From: Phallusia mammillata
Taxonomy: Eukaryota; Chordata; Ascidiacea; Phlebobranchia; Ascidiidae
Direction: 5' to 3'
DNA length: 64,000 nt
Assembly (NCBI GenBank): GCA_003260075.1
Contig: QLIY01000073.1
Coordinates: 184,464 to 248,463 of the forward strand
Position numbers and translations under genes: made by a program. Below, in pieces: positions 25,501 through 36,820 of this stretch (the first letter of the stretch is position 1; every line of letters begins with the position of its first letter). Below the pieces are notes generated by a model. That model had not been told where the DNA came from. It made no database searches and saw only the letters and a program-made list of their open reading frames with translations.

Positions 25501-28500
25501 GACGATGAACCTGAGAAAGCGGATGAGAGCAAGGCGATCAAAACGCCCGAAAATGGCGAAAGCGCCGATCGTAGAAGTAGTGGGATGTTATGGAAGAAAT
25601 TAAACACTTGGTTCACAGGGAGTCCGGTCCCGTTGCATACGACATCACAAAGTGGAACTATTTCAAGCGGAAGAAAGAATTCATTGTAAGCCAGTATAGC
25701 CCTTACCGCGACAAATACTCAATTTAACTCTCAAATAATTTTGCACAGATATGATAAACCTCCAATGGGTACGATGAGCATTAAAAGGGTTCAGCCCCCT
25801 CAACGTCAAATGTCCATCTCCCAGTCGGCGGGCTCATCCGACGAACGAAGTGGGGGTACAAACGGGTCCAGGGGACGTTTTTCGTCATCGGCTTACATTC
25901 CCGAAGGCTTTAAACTACCATTTGAACTCTCTTTTGATGTAAGTTTCATGTGTAGTATAGGTATATATAGATATTTGTTCTCTAAATAAATAAAAATCTG
26001 GGGTATAACGTGTGTTCATTCCACAACTGTCCATAAGTTCACAACACAATTTTAGCATTTTCAATTAACACCATTGCAAATTAAGAATCGTTGTTAAATA
26101 TCCTGAATAAACGTTTTACGTATTATCGTTGCATGTTCGTGTATCGCCAAAAAATGTTTCCCATAGGGCATCCAAAATTGGTCAATAAATAACAGAGGGT
26201 GGCTTTAAAAGTTTATTGATAACACCAACTTAACACGCAGTATAGGATCTGCATATTTTTTTCCAAAAATTCAAAAAACCCTGGACCTAGCGAGATTAAA
26301 AAATCACAGAAAATATTCCCCCCCCCCCTGAATAAACGTTTTACGTATTATCGTTGCATGTTCGTGTATCGCCAACAAATGTTCCCCATAGGGCATTCGA
26401 AACTTGTCAGTAAGAAACAGAGGGTGGCTTGAAAAGTTTATTGATAACACCAATTCAACACGCAGTACAGGATCTGCAAATTTTTTTCCAAAAATTCAAA
26501 AACCCTGGACGTAGCGAGATTGAAAATTTACAGAAAATGTTTTTTTTTTGTTTTGTCATTGACGGTTCCTTATTCGAATAGAATCATTTGCCGACTTTTC
26601 CAAAGCAAATTCATGAGTAAAAGTTTTAATTAACTTAACAAGTGAAAAACTGAGCAAGAAAACCCCCCCCCCTTTGTCATTGACGGTTCCTTATTCGAAT
26701 AGAATCATTTGCCGACTTTTGCAATGCAAATTCATAAGTAAAGGTTTTAATTAACTTAACAAGTGAAAAACTGGGCAAGAAACTTTGCCTTAATTTTTGT
26801 AAAAATTGATTATGGCAAAGAAAGCTATTCCACATGTGTTTGCTTTTGACAAACGCGTTTACCTGGGCAACGTCATAATTGATATCATTGTGACGCAACA
26901 GAACAATGATGAACCTCCGATGGAAAATCTCGGCAAGTTGGAGTTCAGCACAGTGTACGTGTTTTCTGAAAGCACCTTGCAGGTTAAAGTCATACGGGTG
27001 AGTACGATGGACAATAACACACAAGCTAATCAATATCCAATTGATAAAATATCTAAACTCCCGACAGAATATCATATACCCCGGTCAATATGAAACGCAT
27101 ATTGTGATATTTCGCATTGATAGCAACCGACTTTACGTTGTTACACCTGTCTGGTCATACATCATACGTGTGGTACAGCTTGTGGTAATTACGTAAACGT
27201 GACGTATGTGGTAATTACGCCATTGTGATGGAAGGTTCATTACGATTGTTTGCAGGCGAGCGATTTGCCAGCCATGGACTTGTCCGGAACTAGCGACCCC
27301 TTCGTCAAATGTTGTTTACTTCCCGACCGGAAACGAAAACTGGAAACGAAGATTCGTCACAAGACATTAAATCCCACGTGGCAGGAAACTCTGTCCTTCG
27401 AAGGTATTTCTAATTGTGACGTTACAAACAGACACACGCGAAATTTATTTTCTACACTTTCGTAATTCTCGTGTTAAAAATATTGCATTAAATTTGTTTT
27501 GTTTTTGTTCTATTTTCTGTTTTTAATGCTTGCGTTGGTGTTTAAAAAGAGTGTTGGTAAATGTTATAGATTGAAAACAACGTTAAAGAAAGTATGTCAT
27601 TTTAACTGAGAAAACGGGCGTTCTTAATCTTATGATTTTTGTCTCTTTTCAACTTATAAAGTTTAACAATTGTGACATGGTATCTTATGCCAACTGCCCT
27701 CCTCAGCGGTGACCTTTGCATTGTTACGTCACGTTGCGACCTTTACCTGAGCGCACAAACTTGCCCAAAAAGTCACGCGTCTTGTAAAAACACGGCCCTC
27801 CTGTCAAATAGTGTTATGTCACGGCCCATATGATCCGAACCACAATCTGTCACGTGTGTTCAATGTTACCATGGCGACGGCGCTCAGTGCATCAACAAGT
27901 CGGGTCGTAAAGCTATTACTCACGCACTTGTGGTTATGAGAGACGGGTTCACGGTAAAATAGGCGGAAGTTGACAAGTTCAAGGTCGGGATGATCGATAA
28001 ATTCTCTCATTAAAGAGTAATTAGTGCAGAATGTACGCTTATAGAACACTGCGCGGTTGTGGAATGAAAACAAAGCAAAATAAGTGAGAAAATGCATTAA
28101 GTTATTGGGACTTAAACCACTGCTTCTTATTTTCCACCGTTATTAAAATAACTTTATGGCATGATTAAAAGTAGTGTAAAGTAAACACAAATGGGGGCAC
28201 AATAGACAACAAAAACACAGAATACGAAAAGTAAATTAATTAACGCAAATTTAATATTTTTGCTTAAAACAATTTTTTTGGCTTTAAATAATTTTTCTGA
28301 AATGCTGTTTTCCAATATATTTTTCTAAACTACAGTAAAGCGTCAGCAGGTAAAGAAAGTAGGAAGTAGAATGAATCCAACAGAAAATATTATTTCTATG
28401 TCAGTCTGATCATACCCTAAACTTCCAATTTTATTAAACAATTCTGCCTAATCGCAATTTTTAGAATTTTTTAGAAACGGATTTCTATGAATTTCTTTTT

Positions 28501-31500
28501 TCAGCAAGTTTAACAATTCAGTTCCGTTCAGTTTGCGTGCTACAGCGCAGTCAAACACAGTTACCAACAACAAAATAAAGCCACTGATTAACTGTGTTGG
28601 ATAAAGCAGTGGGAAGTGATGTATCACCCCTGACAAACCTTCAGGCCAAAAATCGTTAGTCATCGAAAAAGAAAAGCTAAAAAACAAACAGCGAACGATG
28701 GAACAATTCAATGTGAAAGTTTAACAAATAAATTCAAAACATAAAGGCAAACTAAAACGTTCATTTCATAATCATGCAAGACATTTTTTAATAAAGATAT
28801 TGTTTTGGGGCATTAATAACGAAATTACTGGCTAATAGTGCTGGTATTGTCTGGTTAACACTTAATTGTCGTAAAATAATCAATATTAGTAGGGAGGTAC
28901 GTGATTTCTATGCATTGAAAAGGGATTACAGAAATTTAATTGGGTTTAGCATTTCATGTCAAAAAATTTAATTGAGTAAAAACATCTGTTTATCACGTGG
29001 ACGTACCTCTGGTTTTATTATAATGTAATTATTTTGAATCCCCAAAAATTTTCTTTGCTATGTTAGCGCTGTATATCACAAATATTTCAATTTTAAAAGC
29101 GTTTGTTAAAATCCAAATACGCAGAGTTTTATTTTTGCACAAAACATGTTTTTTGTCGTCAGTCTTGAGGGTCTACCATTGACGCAATGAATACGTGGCA
29201 TTTTGAGCCGTGCAAATTGACAGTATGACGCATGAAATAATAACCCCCGTCACCGACGTTTATTTTTATATTGACCTGTGTCGTTCATAGGTTATGAATC
29301 AATTTTAATCAATTTTAATCACCATTATACAGGTCTCGCCTATGAGAAAATCCAACAACGTGTCTTGTATCTACAAGTATTGGACTACGACAGGTTTTCA
29401 CGTAACGACCCAATTGGAGAAGTTCTTATTCCGCTTAATACCATCAACTTGGCGGACGAACTCGTCCAGTACGTTTCACTGCAACCATGCAAAGGCTCGG
29501 TAAGAACGAAATGTATTCTGGCATACGTTTGTCACCATATGCACTGATGAGACCTGATGAGACCATTGTCTTATTTATCATTTATTGGATTGATGCTTTA
29601 ATATTGTTTACTTAAATGGACAGAAAATTAAAGTTTTTTTATAGAACAAGAGGGGAGAATTACAATTGTCGCTGTGCTATCAGCCGATTGAAGGGATTCT
29701 AGACATTGAGATTATAAAAGGAAGGAATATGAAGCCGATGGATTTAAATGGAACTTCAGGTACAAATTTTGCCGAAAAACTTATTCATTTTTTATTTGCA
29801 TTGTCACTTCACGAAATTTGCAATTGTTGAATAGTTTTTTTAAAGCAACGTGTAAACCATAGGTTATCTAGTAAAGTTTCCTGGTTTTTGAATAATGCTT
29901 GAATTGTGTTGTGGAGATGTTCTGCCAAAGGATCGCAACCGACCACACAACCCGAGGGAGCCAGGTGGTTGCCTTGAAAGGTGATTGAACCCGCAGGTTC
30001 TGCAGGCCAGAAATAAAATACCATTTTGATTTGACAAAGGAAACAGTCTAGCAATTGACAAATGATTCTCCTTGTGCTACTTAATACCAACACCCATTTT
30101 CAAACCTTGTATTTAAACATTTATTTTCCACCTACTGTCTTGTGTTTGCAAACTGGCCTAATCCTTAACTATAGCAACTCTCTTTTTTGCTACAGATCCG
30201 TACGTTAAGATCTGGCTGTTGTACAAAGGGAAGAGGGTTGAGAAAAAGAAGACCGCGGTGGTAAAAAATACTCTGAACCCCGACTTCGGCGAGGAATTTA
30301 CTTTCACTGCACCAATGGACAGACTTCGTGATATTCAGATTGAAATTACAGTCATGGATCATGATACCATTGGACGAAACGACACGATAGGAAAGGTAAA
30401 AATATAGAGAGTTGATAATGTAAGTAAGACCAGTGGTCGGCAACCGCCGGTCCGTGAGTTGTTCGTTACCGGGCCGTATGATTTTTTAGCCTAAATGCTT
30501 TGAAACATTTTGCCCGTGATGACAAAGTAATATATGTGTATTTATTGCTGAATATTTGTATGCCGGTCCGTGATGAAATTTCAGTCGCAAAAAAGGTTGC
30601 CGACCCCTGAGTTCGACCTCCGTTAATATTTAAATGTTGAATTAAATTAACAAAACACTGCCAGAGAAAAATTTCCAAAAACCTTTCACCCACCCTACCT
30701 AATCAAATTTTGACATGCACCCTGAAAAATAATTTTAATGAAACATTCAACGTGACAGTCAAAAAAATGTAAAACGACAAACACTTGAAAAAAAAATGGC
30801 ATCCACGAAATGGGAGGAACAAAAAAATAACAAGTTCAAACCCGAAACCACGTCACAGTTAATTGCATTATAAAATCAAATTCTCCCTTCGTTGATCTTG
30901 TGTACGCAGCTGTTAGGAACTGCGGCTATAAAAGGAAACACGACGTGATTTGACAGCACTGGTACTTTTCTCAAGCATTAACGGTTAATTGACAAGACGA
31001 ACTTGAAGCAGCAATAAAACAGAAAAAAAAACACCATTAAGTGCAAAACCTATACCTATATTTGTTTGCTAAATCAGGGGTCGGCAACCTTTTTTGCACT
31101 GCGGACCGTTTTTGAAACTAAAATTTTATCGCGGACCGGTCTTAAAAAAAACTACAAATATTTAGCAATAAAAACGCTTAAATTAGTTTATCATCCCTGG
31201 GATATATGGTCAAAATGTTTTATAGCATTTAACCTAAAAAATTGTACGGCCCGGTAACGAACCCCTCGCGGACTGGTACCGGGCCGCGGACCGGCGGTTG
31301 CCGACCACTGTGCTAAATAATTCGCACTACAAATGCATGAGTGAGAGTTCAATTTCCGAACTTAAATATTTGTGTTAAACTTTAAAATGTGTGGGTCGTT
31401 TTTTTTTGAAGGATTTTTATTTCTTTATCGTTTAATGAATTACCTGTTGCGATTTTTAACAATTGTTTTAGCATCCTCAAATGATATATACATTAAAGAG

Positions 31501-31691
31501 TCTATATAAGAGATCAAGTCGCAGATAAAACTTCATCGCAATTATTTTTACTTTTGGTTGCATGAAAACATATTTAAATATTTTAGATATATCTCGGACA
31601 CAAAAGCTCCGGTTTGGAGAAACTTCACTGGAAGGAGATGTTGACCAACGCTCGCCGCCCCGTCTCCCAGTGGCACCTTCTCAAAGTTTGA
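13550..31691 (+). CDS. SYT7: Synaptotagmin-7, Ca2+ sensor for exocytosis (complete)
   Basis: Exons are 13550-13562, 15513-15625, 25501-25685, 25749-25938, 26902-26997, 27256-27403, 29333-29499, 29645-29759, 30196-30395 and 31587-31691 (stop TGA). All phases agree, giving 443 residues against about 400 for the vertebrate protein. Visible: a short lumenal start ([13 protein letters not shown]), one membrane helix at about 14-36 ending CLYCF (likely palmitoylated cysteines), a basic and Ser-rich linker, C2A (about 173-300) and C2B (about 306-430). Ca2+-binding loops are intact: MDLSGTSDP and DYDRFSRND in C2A; MDLNGTSDP and [10 protein letters not shown] in C2B. The tail ends QWHLLKV, as in the family. 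C2A matches synaptotagmin-7 better than types 1 or 2 ([15 protein letters not shown]). It should sit on vesicle, lysosome or plasma membranes and drive slow, high-affinity Ca2+-triggered fusion. The first exon assignment is the least certain part. Confidence 0.92.
15513..15625 (+). CDS. SYT7: SYT7 transmembrane exon
   Basis: The exon is framed by tttttttag and gtaagt. It encodes [20 protein letters not shown], a 22-residue hydrophobic helix followed by [10 protein letters not shown], the usual helix then Cys and basic stop-transfer pattern of synaptotagmins. It starts in phase 1 and ends in phase 0, matching the exon at 25501 although the intron between is 9.9 kb. It is easily missed because longer open frames overlap it. 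Confidence 0.8.
17063..17343. repeat. Duplicate pair with C10 junction
   Basis: Copies 17063-17201 and 17212-17343 flank ten Cs at 17202-17211. Confidence 0.8.
20262..20655. repeat. Duplicate pair with C10 junction
   Basis: Copies 20262-20464 and 20475-20655 flank ten Cs at 20465-20474. The second copy has a short deletion and several substitutions. Confidence 0.8.
21168..21513. repeat. Duplicate pair with C10 junction
   Basis: Copies 21168-21335 and 21346-21513 flank ten Cs at 21336-21345. Confidence 0.8.
21588..21660. repeat. Short foldback (hairpin) sequence
   Basis: The arm 21588-21614 (ctttgcgattttttataa then cttttctaa) pairs with 21633-21660 (ttagaaaagtaataaaaaat then cacaaaag), with an 18-base loop. 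Two or three mismatches. It could be a small MITE or an RNA hairpin in the SYT7 intron. Confidence 0.6.
21857..22482. repeat. Two consecutive duplicate pairs with C-run junctions
   Basis: First pair 21857-22008/22021-22171 flanks an 11-C run (22009-22019). Second pair 22183-22326/22337-22482 flanks ten Cs (22327-22336). Another ten Cs (22173-22182) separate the pairs. Confidence 0.8.
22870..23134. repeat. Duplicate pair with C-run junction
   Basis: Copies 22870-22997 and 23009-23134 flank an 11-C run at 22998-23008. Confidence 0.8.
23781..24445. repeat. Second A-C10-B-C10-A'-X-B' mosaic
   Basis: A (23781-23849), ten Cs (23850-23859), B (23860-24029), ten Cs (24030-24039), A' (24040-24110), X (24111-24275) and B' (to about 24445). 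X contains the family 2 repeat and is replaced by a C run in the first pass. Confidence 0.8.
24117..24277. repeat. Dispersed repeat family 2, copy 3
   Basis: Preceded by a short gagtt microsatellite. Shares the 'caagccggaaatagct' core with 2868-3030. It lies only in one of the two duplicated haplotype paths, which may mark an insertion polymorphism. Confidence 0.5.
26104..26783. repeat. Two duplicate pairs with C-run junctions in SYT7 intron
   Basis: Pairs are 26104-26317/26329-26540 (11-C run 26318-26328) and 26552-26662/26673-26783 (ten Cs 26663-26672). They lie in the intron between the linker exon and the first C2A exon. Confidence 0.8.
27404..29332 (+). other. SYT7 intron inside C2A
   Basis: Phase-1 intron with donor G|gtattt and acceptor atacag. 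No gene, RNA or repeat boundary was recognised in it. Confidence 0.6.
30431..30609 (-). mobile_element. hAT-type MITE in SYT7 intron, inverted copy
   Basis: Ends are CAGTGGTCGGCAACC and GGTTGCCGACCCCTG, an imperfect inverted pair typical of short non-autonomous hAT elements. Flanking 8-mers agtaagac and agttcgac match at 6 of 8, an aged target duplication. It begins 36 bases after the donor of the exon ending at 30395. Confidence 0.75.
31075..31310 (+). mobile_element. hAT-type MITE in SYT7 intron, forward copy
   Basis: Ends are CAGGGGTCGGCAACC and GGTTGCCGACCACTG. A perfect 8-bp target duplication (tgctaaat) lies at 31067-31074 and 31311-31318. Its interior (gcactgcggaccgttttt) matches the copies at 37937 and, inverted, 30431. 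Confidence 0.9.
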
Positions 31692-33341
31692 CGTCACTGG
31701 CTATGACGTAAAGTTACGTTCCAACGCACACGAGAAGAGACAAATATTCTCTGAAGTCTAAGAGGAGGTTCGATGCACAGACTTAGCGAATGCTATGAAT
31801 TGTTCGGCTGAAAAATATTTGTGAAACACTGTTTGTGGAAAAGTGCTCCTCAAAAAAATTTCGAAAGTTCGCCTTTTGTCTGACTTCGCTGCATTAAATT
31901 GCATTTAAGTTGGACAGTTGGAATCTTCATTTCAACTTTCTCAAAAAGTTTTAGTTTTATTTTGACAGGTTGTTTTGTCTAATTTTAAACTTTCACTGTG
32001 TTGTGTTTTAACGTTTATTTAACAGGTGTTGTTAGTATTATAACATTTATACCATGCGGTGCTTTTGATCACTGAGAACATTTAACCCCAAACCGGGCCT
32101 CAACAGCGATTAGGAATTGTCAATTGTTGGGTTTTAGTCCATGGTTAGTAATATTTTTATAACACAGATGCAGTATTACTTGTGTTTATTTTACGACACT
32201 ATTGTGCACAATTTTTTTGTTTAACTTACTAACATTGCCCGGAATACTGTAATAAATTTTGTAATGCGGTTTGCAATTGCAGTAAACAAATTTGATGAAC
32301 AATTTTGCTGCATAAAGTTTATTAGTGAAAGGCAAATTTGTTTTGTACAACGGCATGTAACTTCGGCCCTTTGCTTCGCATTTTAAAAATCCTGACGAGT
32401 GTAAAACGTTAGAAAATGCTTCACTTGCAAATTTTAGCCAATGTTTCACAATATTAATGTTGAAAACCTTTCATACAATACAATAGTCCGACAAAAAAAA
32501 CTCCTAAGAAGATTAATCTCAAAGTATTTACGGCTTAGTCTATAACGTAGTGTGAAAAAACTGTCAAAACGAAATTTGACGGCATTGTCCACGCTTAATT
32601 CGACTCATTGAGTTGTCACTATCGGTAAATCGTTCGCGCTTTTACATTCCTTTGTTCAGCCAATAGAAATCAATAAGCCTCTTCGGTTTGTTGTCACAGG
32701 CAAATAGAGATCATACAAATCTGGAGAATTGTGGTAGATTTTCGAAATTGCGAATTCAAATTCAAAAGAAAATTAGTTTAAATTTCTCCCCACTGTTTGT
32801 CAATTTTCAAATATCTAAGTTTGTTTCTTTTGTTTAACAGCAAATTCGTTTGTGCTGTTGTTGTTTTTCTGTTATCGCACGTTCATTTCTCTTTTTTCAA
32901 AGTCCACCCGCTTCGTATTGCTACAGCTTTCCGAATTTGAAATAAAACAATTTGAACAAATTTCAAATATTTATATCCAACTGACGCTCTCTTTAGGCAA
33001 CGCTCCCAGCAGACCGGGTTCGGCACACAATAACTTCACCCAAAATAATTTACTGTTTCAAACAAGGGCGCAAGTTTTCACAAGCTTTTTCGTTCCATTT
33101 TACCACAGCATATGATACAAAATGCCATTCTATTTCGAAGAATGTAATCAACTGAAATCACTATAAAGTTATATTTTGCTCAGACAACGCAATATTAATA
33201 ATATGTAAACGTGGCATATATTTTTGGTATAAGCTCAAGTATTATGTAATAGTTGTGGCTTGGTATTACTGAGTCATCCCAAAAGATCCGATCAATAACT
33301 TTGAACAACGAAAATTTTTATATTCTATTCCCTGCGCCGAG
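31692..33341. other. SYT7 3' UTR and intergenic DNA
   Basis: Follows the SYT7 stop. The first AATAAA seen is at 32251-32256, which would give a 3' UTR of about 580 bases. No other gene was recognised. Confidence 0.5.
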
Positions 33342-33629
33342 TGTCTGTTAATATATATCGCGGGGACTGGAAGGTCACTCAACACCCGCAGAAAAGAACA
33401 TCAACGGGATGTTGCCAACAACGACGCGAAGAAGTCGGCCCTTTCCAATCACGCGGTATCACACGGCCACCTCATTGATTTCAATGCAGCGTGTGTTTTA
33501 GCCCGAGAGCCTGGCTACAGGAAAAGATTATTTCTCGGGTCATGGAATATTCACCAACGGGGCAACACAATGAACATCACAACAGACGTGATGCTTCCAG
33601 CGTGCTACAGGCATCTGCTCAAAGATTAG
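33342..33629 (+). pseudogene. Penelope-like retroelement fragment, GIY-YIG end
   Basis: An open frame of 95 residues ends with TAG at 33627. It has YIAGTGRSLNTRRKEH (the second half of a GIY-YIG endonuclease core), then SALSNHAVSHGHLIDF, REPGYRKRLF and a C-terminal part typical of Penelope-like elements. The upstream reverse transcriptase is absent, so this is a 5'-truncated copy. The following 'gatgaaaacgacctgcagga cgtc'-type 3' tail (33730-33775) also fits such elements. It lies intergenic between SYT7 and rapsyn. Confidence 0.8.
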
Positions 33630-34337
33630 ATGCCCAAACAATCGTTATCGCGCAGTGTTTTCGATGTGTTGTAAGCGTTTCATTCTTTTTTCCTTTGTTT
33701 ATCGTGCACTGTACTATTGTTATTTACCCTGATGAAAACGACCTGCAGGACGTCGAAACGTTGGTATAAAAATAAAATAGCCAGAAGAGTGCGATAAAGT
33801 TCGTTTTAGCGGACCGAAACAAGGCGGTGGGCTTGTTGTGAGCATGACGTATTTAGATATTCCAAGCGATGCAAACCATCCAGGGTAAAATACAACAAAC
33901 CAACAAAAACGTTATGTTACTTCATAGTAAACCATTGTGCCAGGTACGTCATACCAGATCTTGCCAATCAAAAAATAATAATCCAGCGTAATTAATACAT
34001 GAATTATTAATCTGTTCGCACGAAGATTTGATAAAAAAATGTATTTTGCCCAAAAGAAAGGCATCGAGCAAAAAATCAATGGTCTTGATCCTCTTAAAGT
34101 TTTCGAAGGAAAAATGACAGAAATGAACAACGTCAATTCTTCTGAAGCTTGCGTAATCTCATGTCAAAAGTCGTTGTAACCATACGATATACACATATTC
34201 AAGAAAAGATCTTAAACAACCACTCTGGAGATAAACGTCAATAAATCAATACATCGCCGACTTCAAAGGCCTGTGTTTTGTTCACGCTCATAATCTGCAT
34301 CAAAAGTCCTGAATTCCGTCAGTAGCAACAACCTTCA

Positions 34338-36526
34338 TCACAAGATCGCGGTTTTGAGCGCACTTTTTTGACAAGTGGGGCAACTCATTGTGTCCAGAAT
34401 TCCCTCCTCAGCCACGCACCTGTAAAATGGAACTTTTAAGACAAATATACTGGTTGAAAATTAGCTAAATGATACAGTTTCTCGACAATTTTACTAACAA
34501 GACACAAAAGAAGAATAAAAAAAACGTAAGTTAAGAAGTGCATCAAGGTGTAAAGCTAAAACAGCGATTGATACAAATATCAATTTTGCGTTGTTTGCGA
34601 GTTTTGCGCAAAACATGATACACAAAAACCCCTCAATCCTTACTTTAAATGGAATAAGTGGGAACATGGCAAAGCCTCAAGGAGTTCGTGTTTTTCACCA
34701 AAAGCTTCCGAGCAAACTCCACAGAACAAACCAATAAATTCCATCAAGCGGTGGTAACTTAACGTGTTGCTTCTTGCCCTCTCTTGGTCCGACATACGTT
34801 GGTACAAAACAGCCAACTCCCCGTGGATGCGCATGGACACCACCTAGCGGAATTTAAAAATATGTTTAAATTCGTTTCAGTCTGTAATTGGGACAGAATA
34901 ATGCGTGCACATATATGTTTTAGAATAGCTTCAAATGCTTACCTTGCACCCGATTGACTCTGCTAGCTGAAGACCGGCCGAGTATTGCTGAAGTGCCTAT
35001 TGTAGATTAAAAGTAAAACGGCTGGATTTAGCGACAACAAACAATTAAGAATACCATACGGACTTAAACAGAATCCTAATTTAAAACATAACTAGCAAAT
35101 AACTTGTGTTTTAGAATACATCTTGTAGGCCAGTGGTTCTCAAAGTATGGGTCGCGACCCAAACATGGGTCGCGCNGCCTTCCAATTTTCTATTACACAC
35201 ACGGCGATTGTAACACGTTAGCACGGGGAATGATAGGAGGTTAATCATACGAAACTGAACTTGGAAAGTAACAGTTAGCGTTTAAGGATGATAACTATTC
35301 ATACAAAAAAAATACATTTTTGTTGTTTGAGGCTTGGGTCGCAAGATCTTCATAAAGCTCAGATTTGGGTCGCGCTCAAAAAAGTTTGAGAACCACTGTT
35401 GTAGGCGATAGCACAAGGTACTGGTAATTATACAGGTGATGCTAACGAAAAGATGCATGTGTTGAACAGGCGCAAAGGCATGGAGATGTTTTCCATATAG
35501 ACAAGTTCTCTGGCATTTATTCTTTTATTAAACAACCAAAATGTAATTACACGTTGAGAGGCCAGCGCAATACCATCACTAAACAGTTCATAACAAAACT
35601 TGATGGTAAACTGTTTGCATTAGTAATTCTTTTCTTATTATTGAAATCTCCTTTCAAGTAAAACGACCGCGACGATTCAGGGTCATTAAAATCAGATGAA
35701 GAAAATTCAGTGTGAAAAACCACTAAATCTGTCGCTATGTTTTATTTGTTTTATCAAAACAAATGCATTTCGCTATAAAAAGCATCATCAGTGTCTAAAA
35801 ACAAATTTATTTAGATTTAGACAGATTTAGTGGTTTTTCACACTGAATTTTCTTCTGTTTGCATTAGATAGAATTTTCCTACCTGTTGAAATTCTTTGCC
35901 CCTGATGTAAGCTTTGGCTTTCCCGATCGCCACTAAGACTTGTCCGTATCTGTGACCAGTTTCTATCATGAGCCCTAGAGCTGCATCATAGCGGGGTAGA
36001 GATCGTTCTGAATCTTTTCTCACTCGGTGGACGTCAGCAAAATTCAACGTACAGTAAGCCTGGGCTAGTCGGTCCTTCTCTTCAAGGGCAAGCTGCATAA
36101 CATCCTAGAAGCAAAACAATGAATTTTAAAATGTCCTAGCTTTGGAAACCGATGATTATAATTTGCTGCCAGATATAGCAGTCTCTATAGTCCCTAAAAC
36201 AAATGCTATATTAACCAAACGCGTATTACTGAGAATATTAGCACCATTTTACATGTTTAAGCACTGGCGTGAACATTTTAATCTCAATTTGTTCATAAAG
36301 AGGGTTTAAGCAGTTTCCGAAACGTTTGTTGAATAAAACATGTTACTTTTGATGACAACATGTGCGAAAAAACTTATTCCACACAACTGTAGTTCCTATA
36401 AAACAGTTAGCACCGGAAATGTGAAAAAATAGCTAATTGGAATCATACAGCGTTCAGATCTAAGCCAGGGGTGGGCAACCTTTGTCACTGTGGGGCCAAA
36501 TACAACTGCGATAAATAGATCGCGGG

Positions 36527-36607
<81 letters not shown>

Positions 36608-36731
36608 TTCGCATTTGATTCTCACTGCATATTGTCAGGTCGCAGAAAAATAGCATCGGGAGCACTAAATCTGCTCAAAGATATATGATAATTGTACTCG
36701 TTTACTAGTACATTTGAAGTCCAAGTGTCTC

Positions 36732-36820
<89 letters not shown>

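Noticed and set aside
27819..28711. Minus-strand frames of about 90 codons in a SYT7 intron
   Set aside because: No domain, no splice support and composition like intron.
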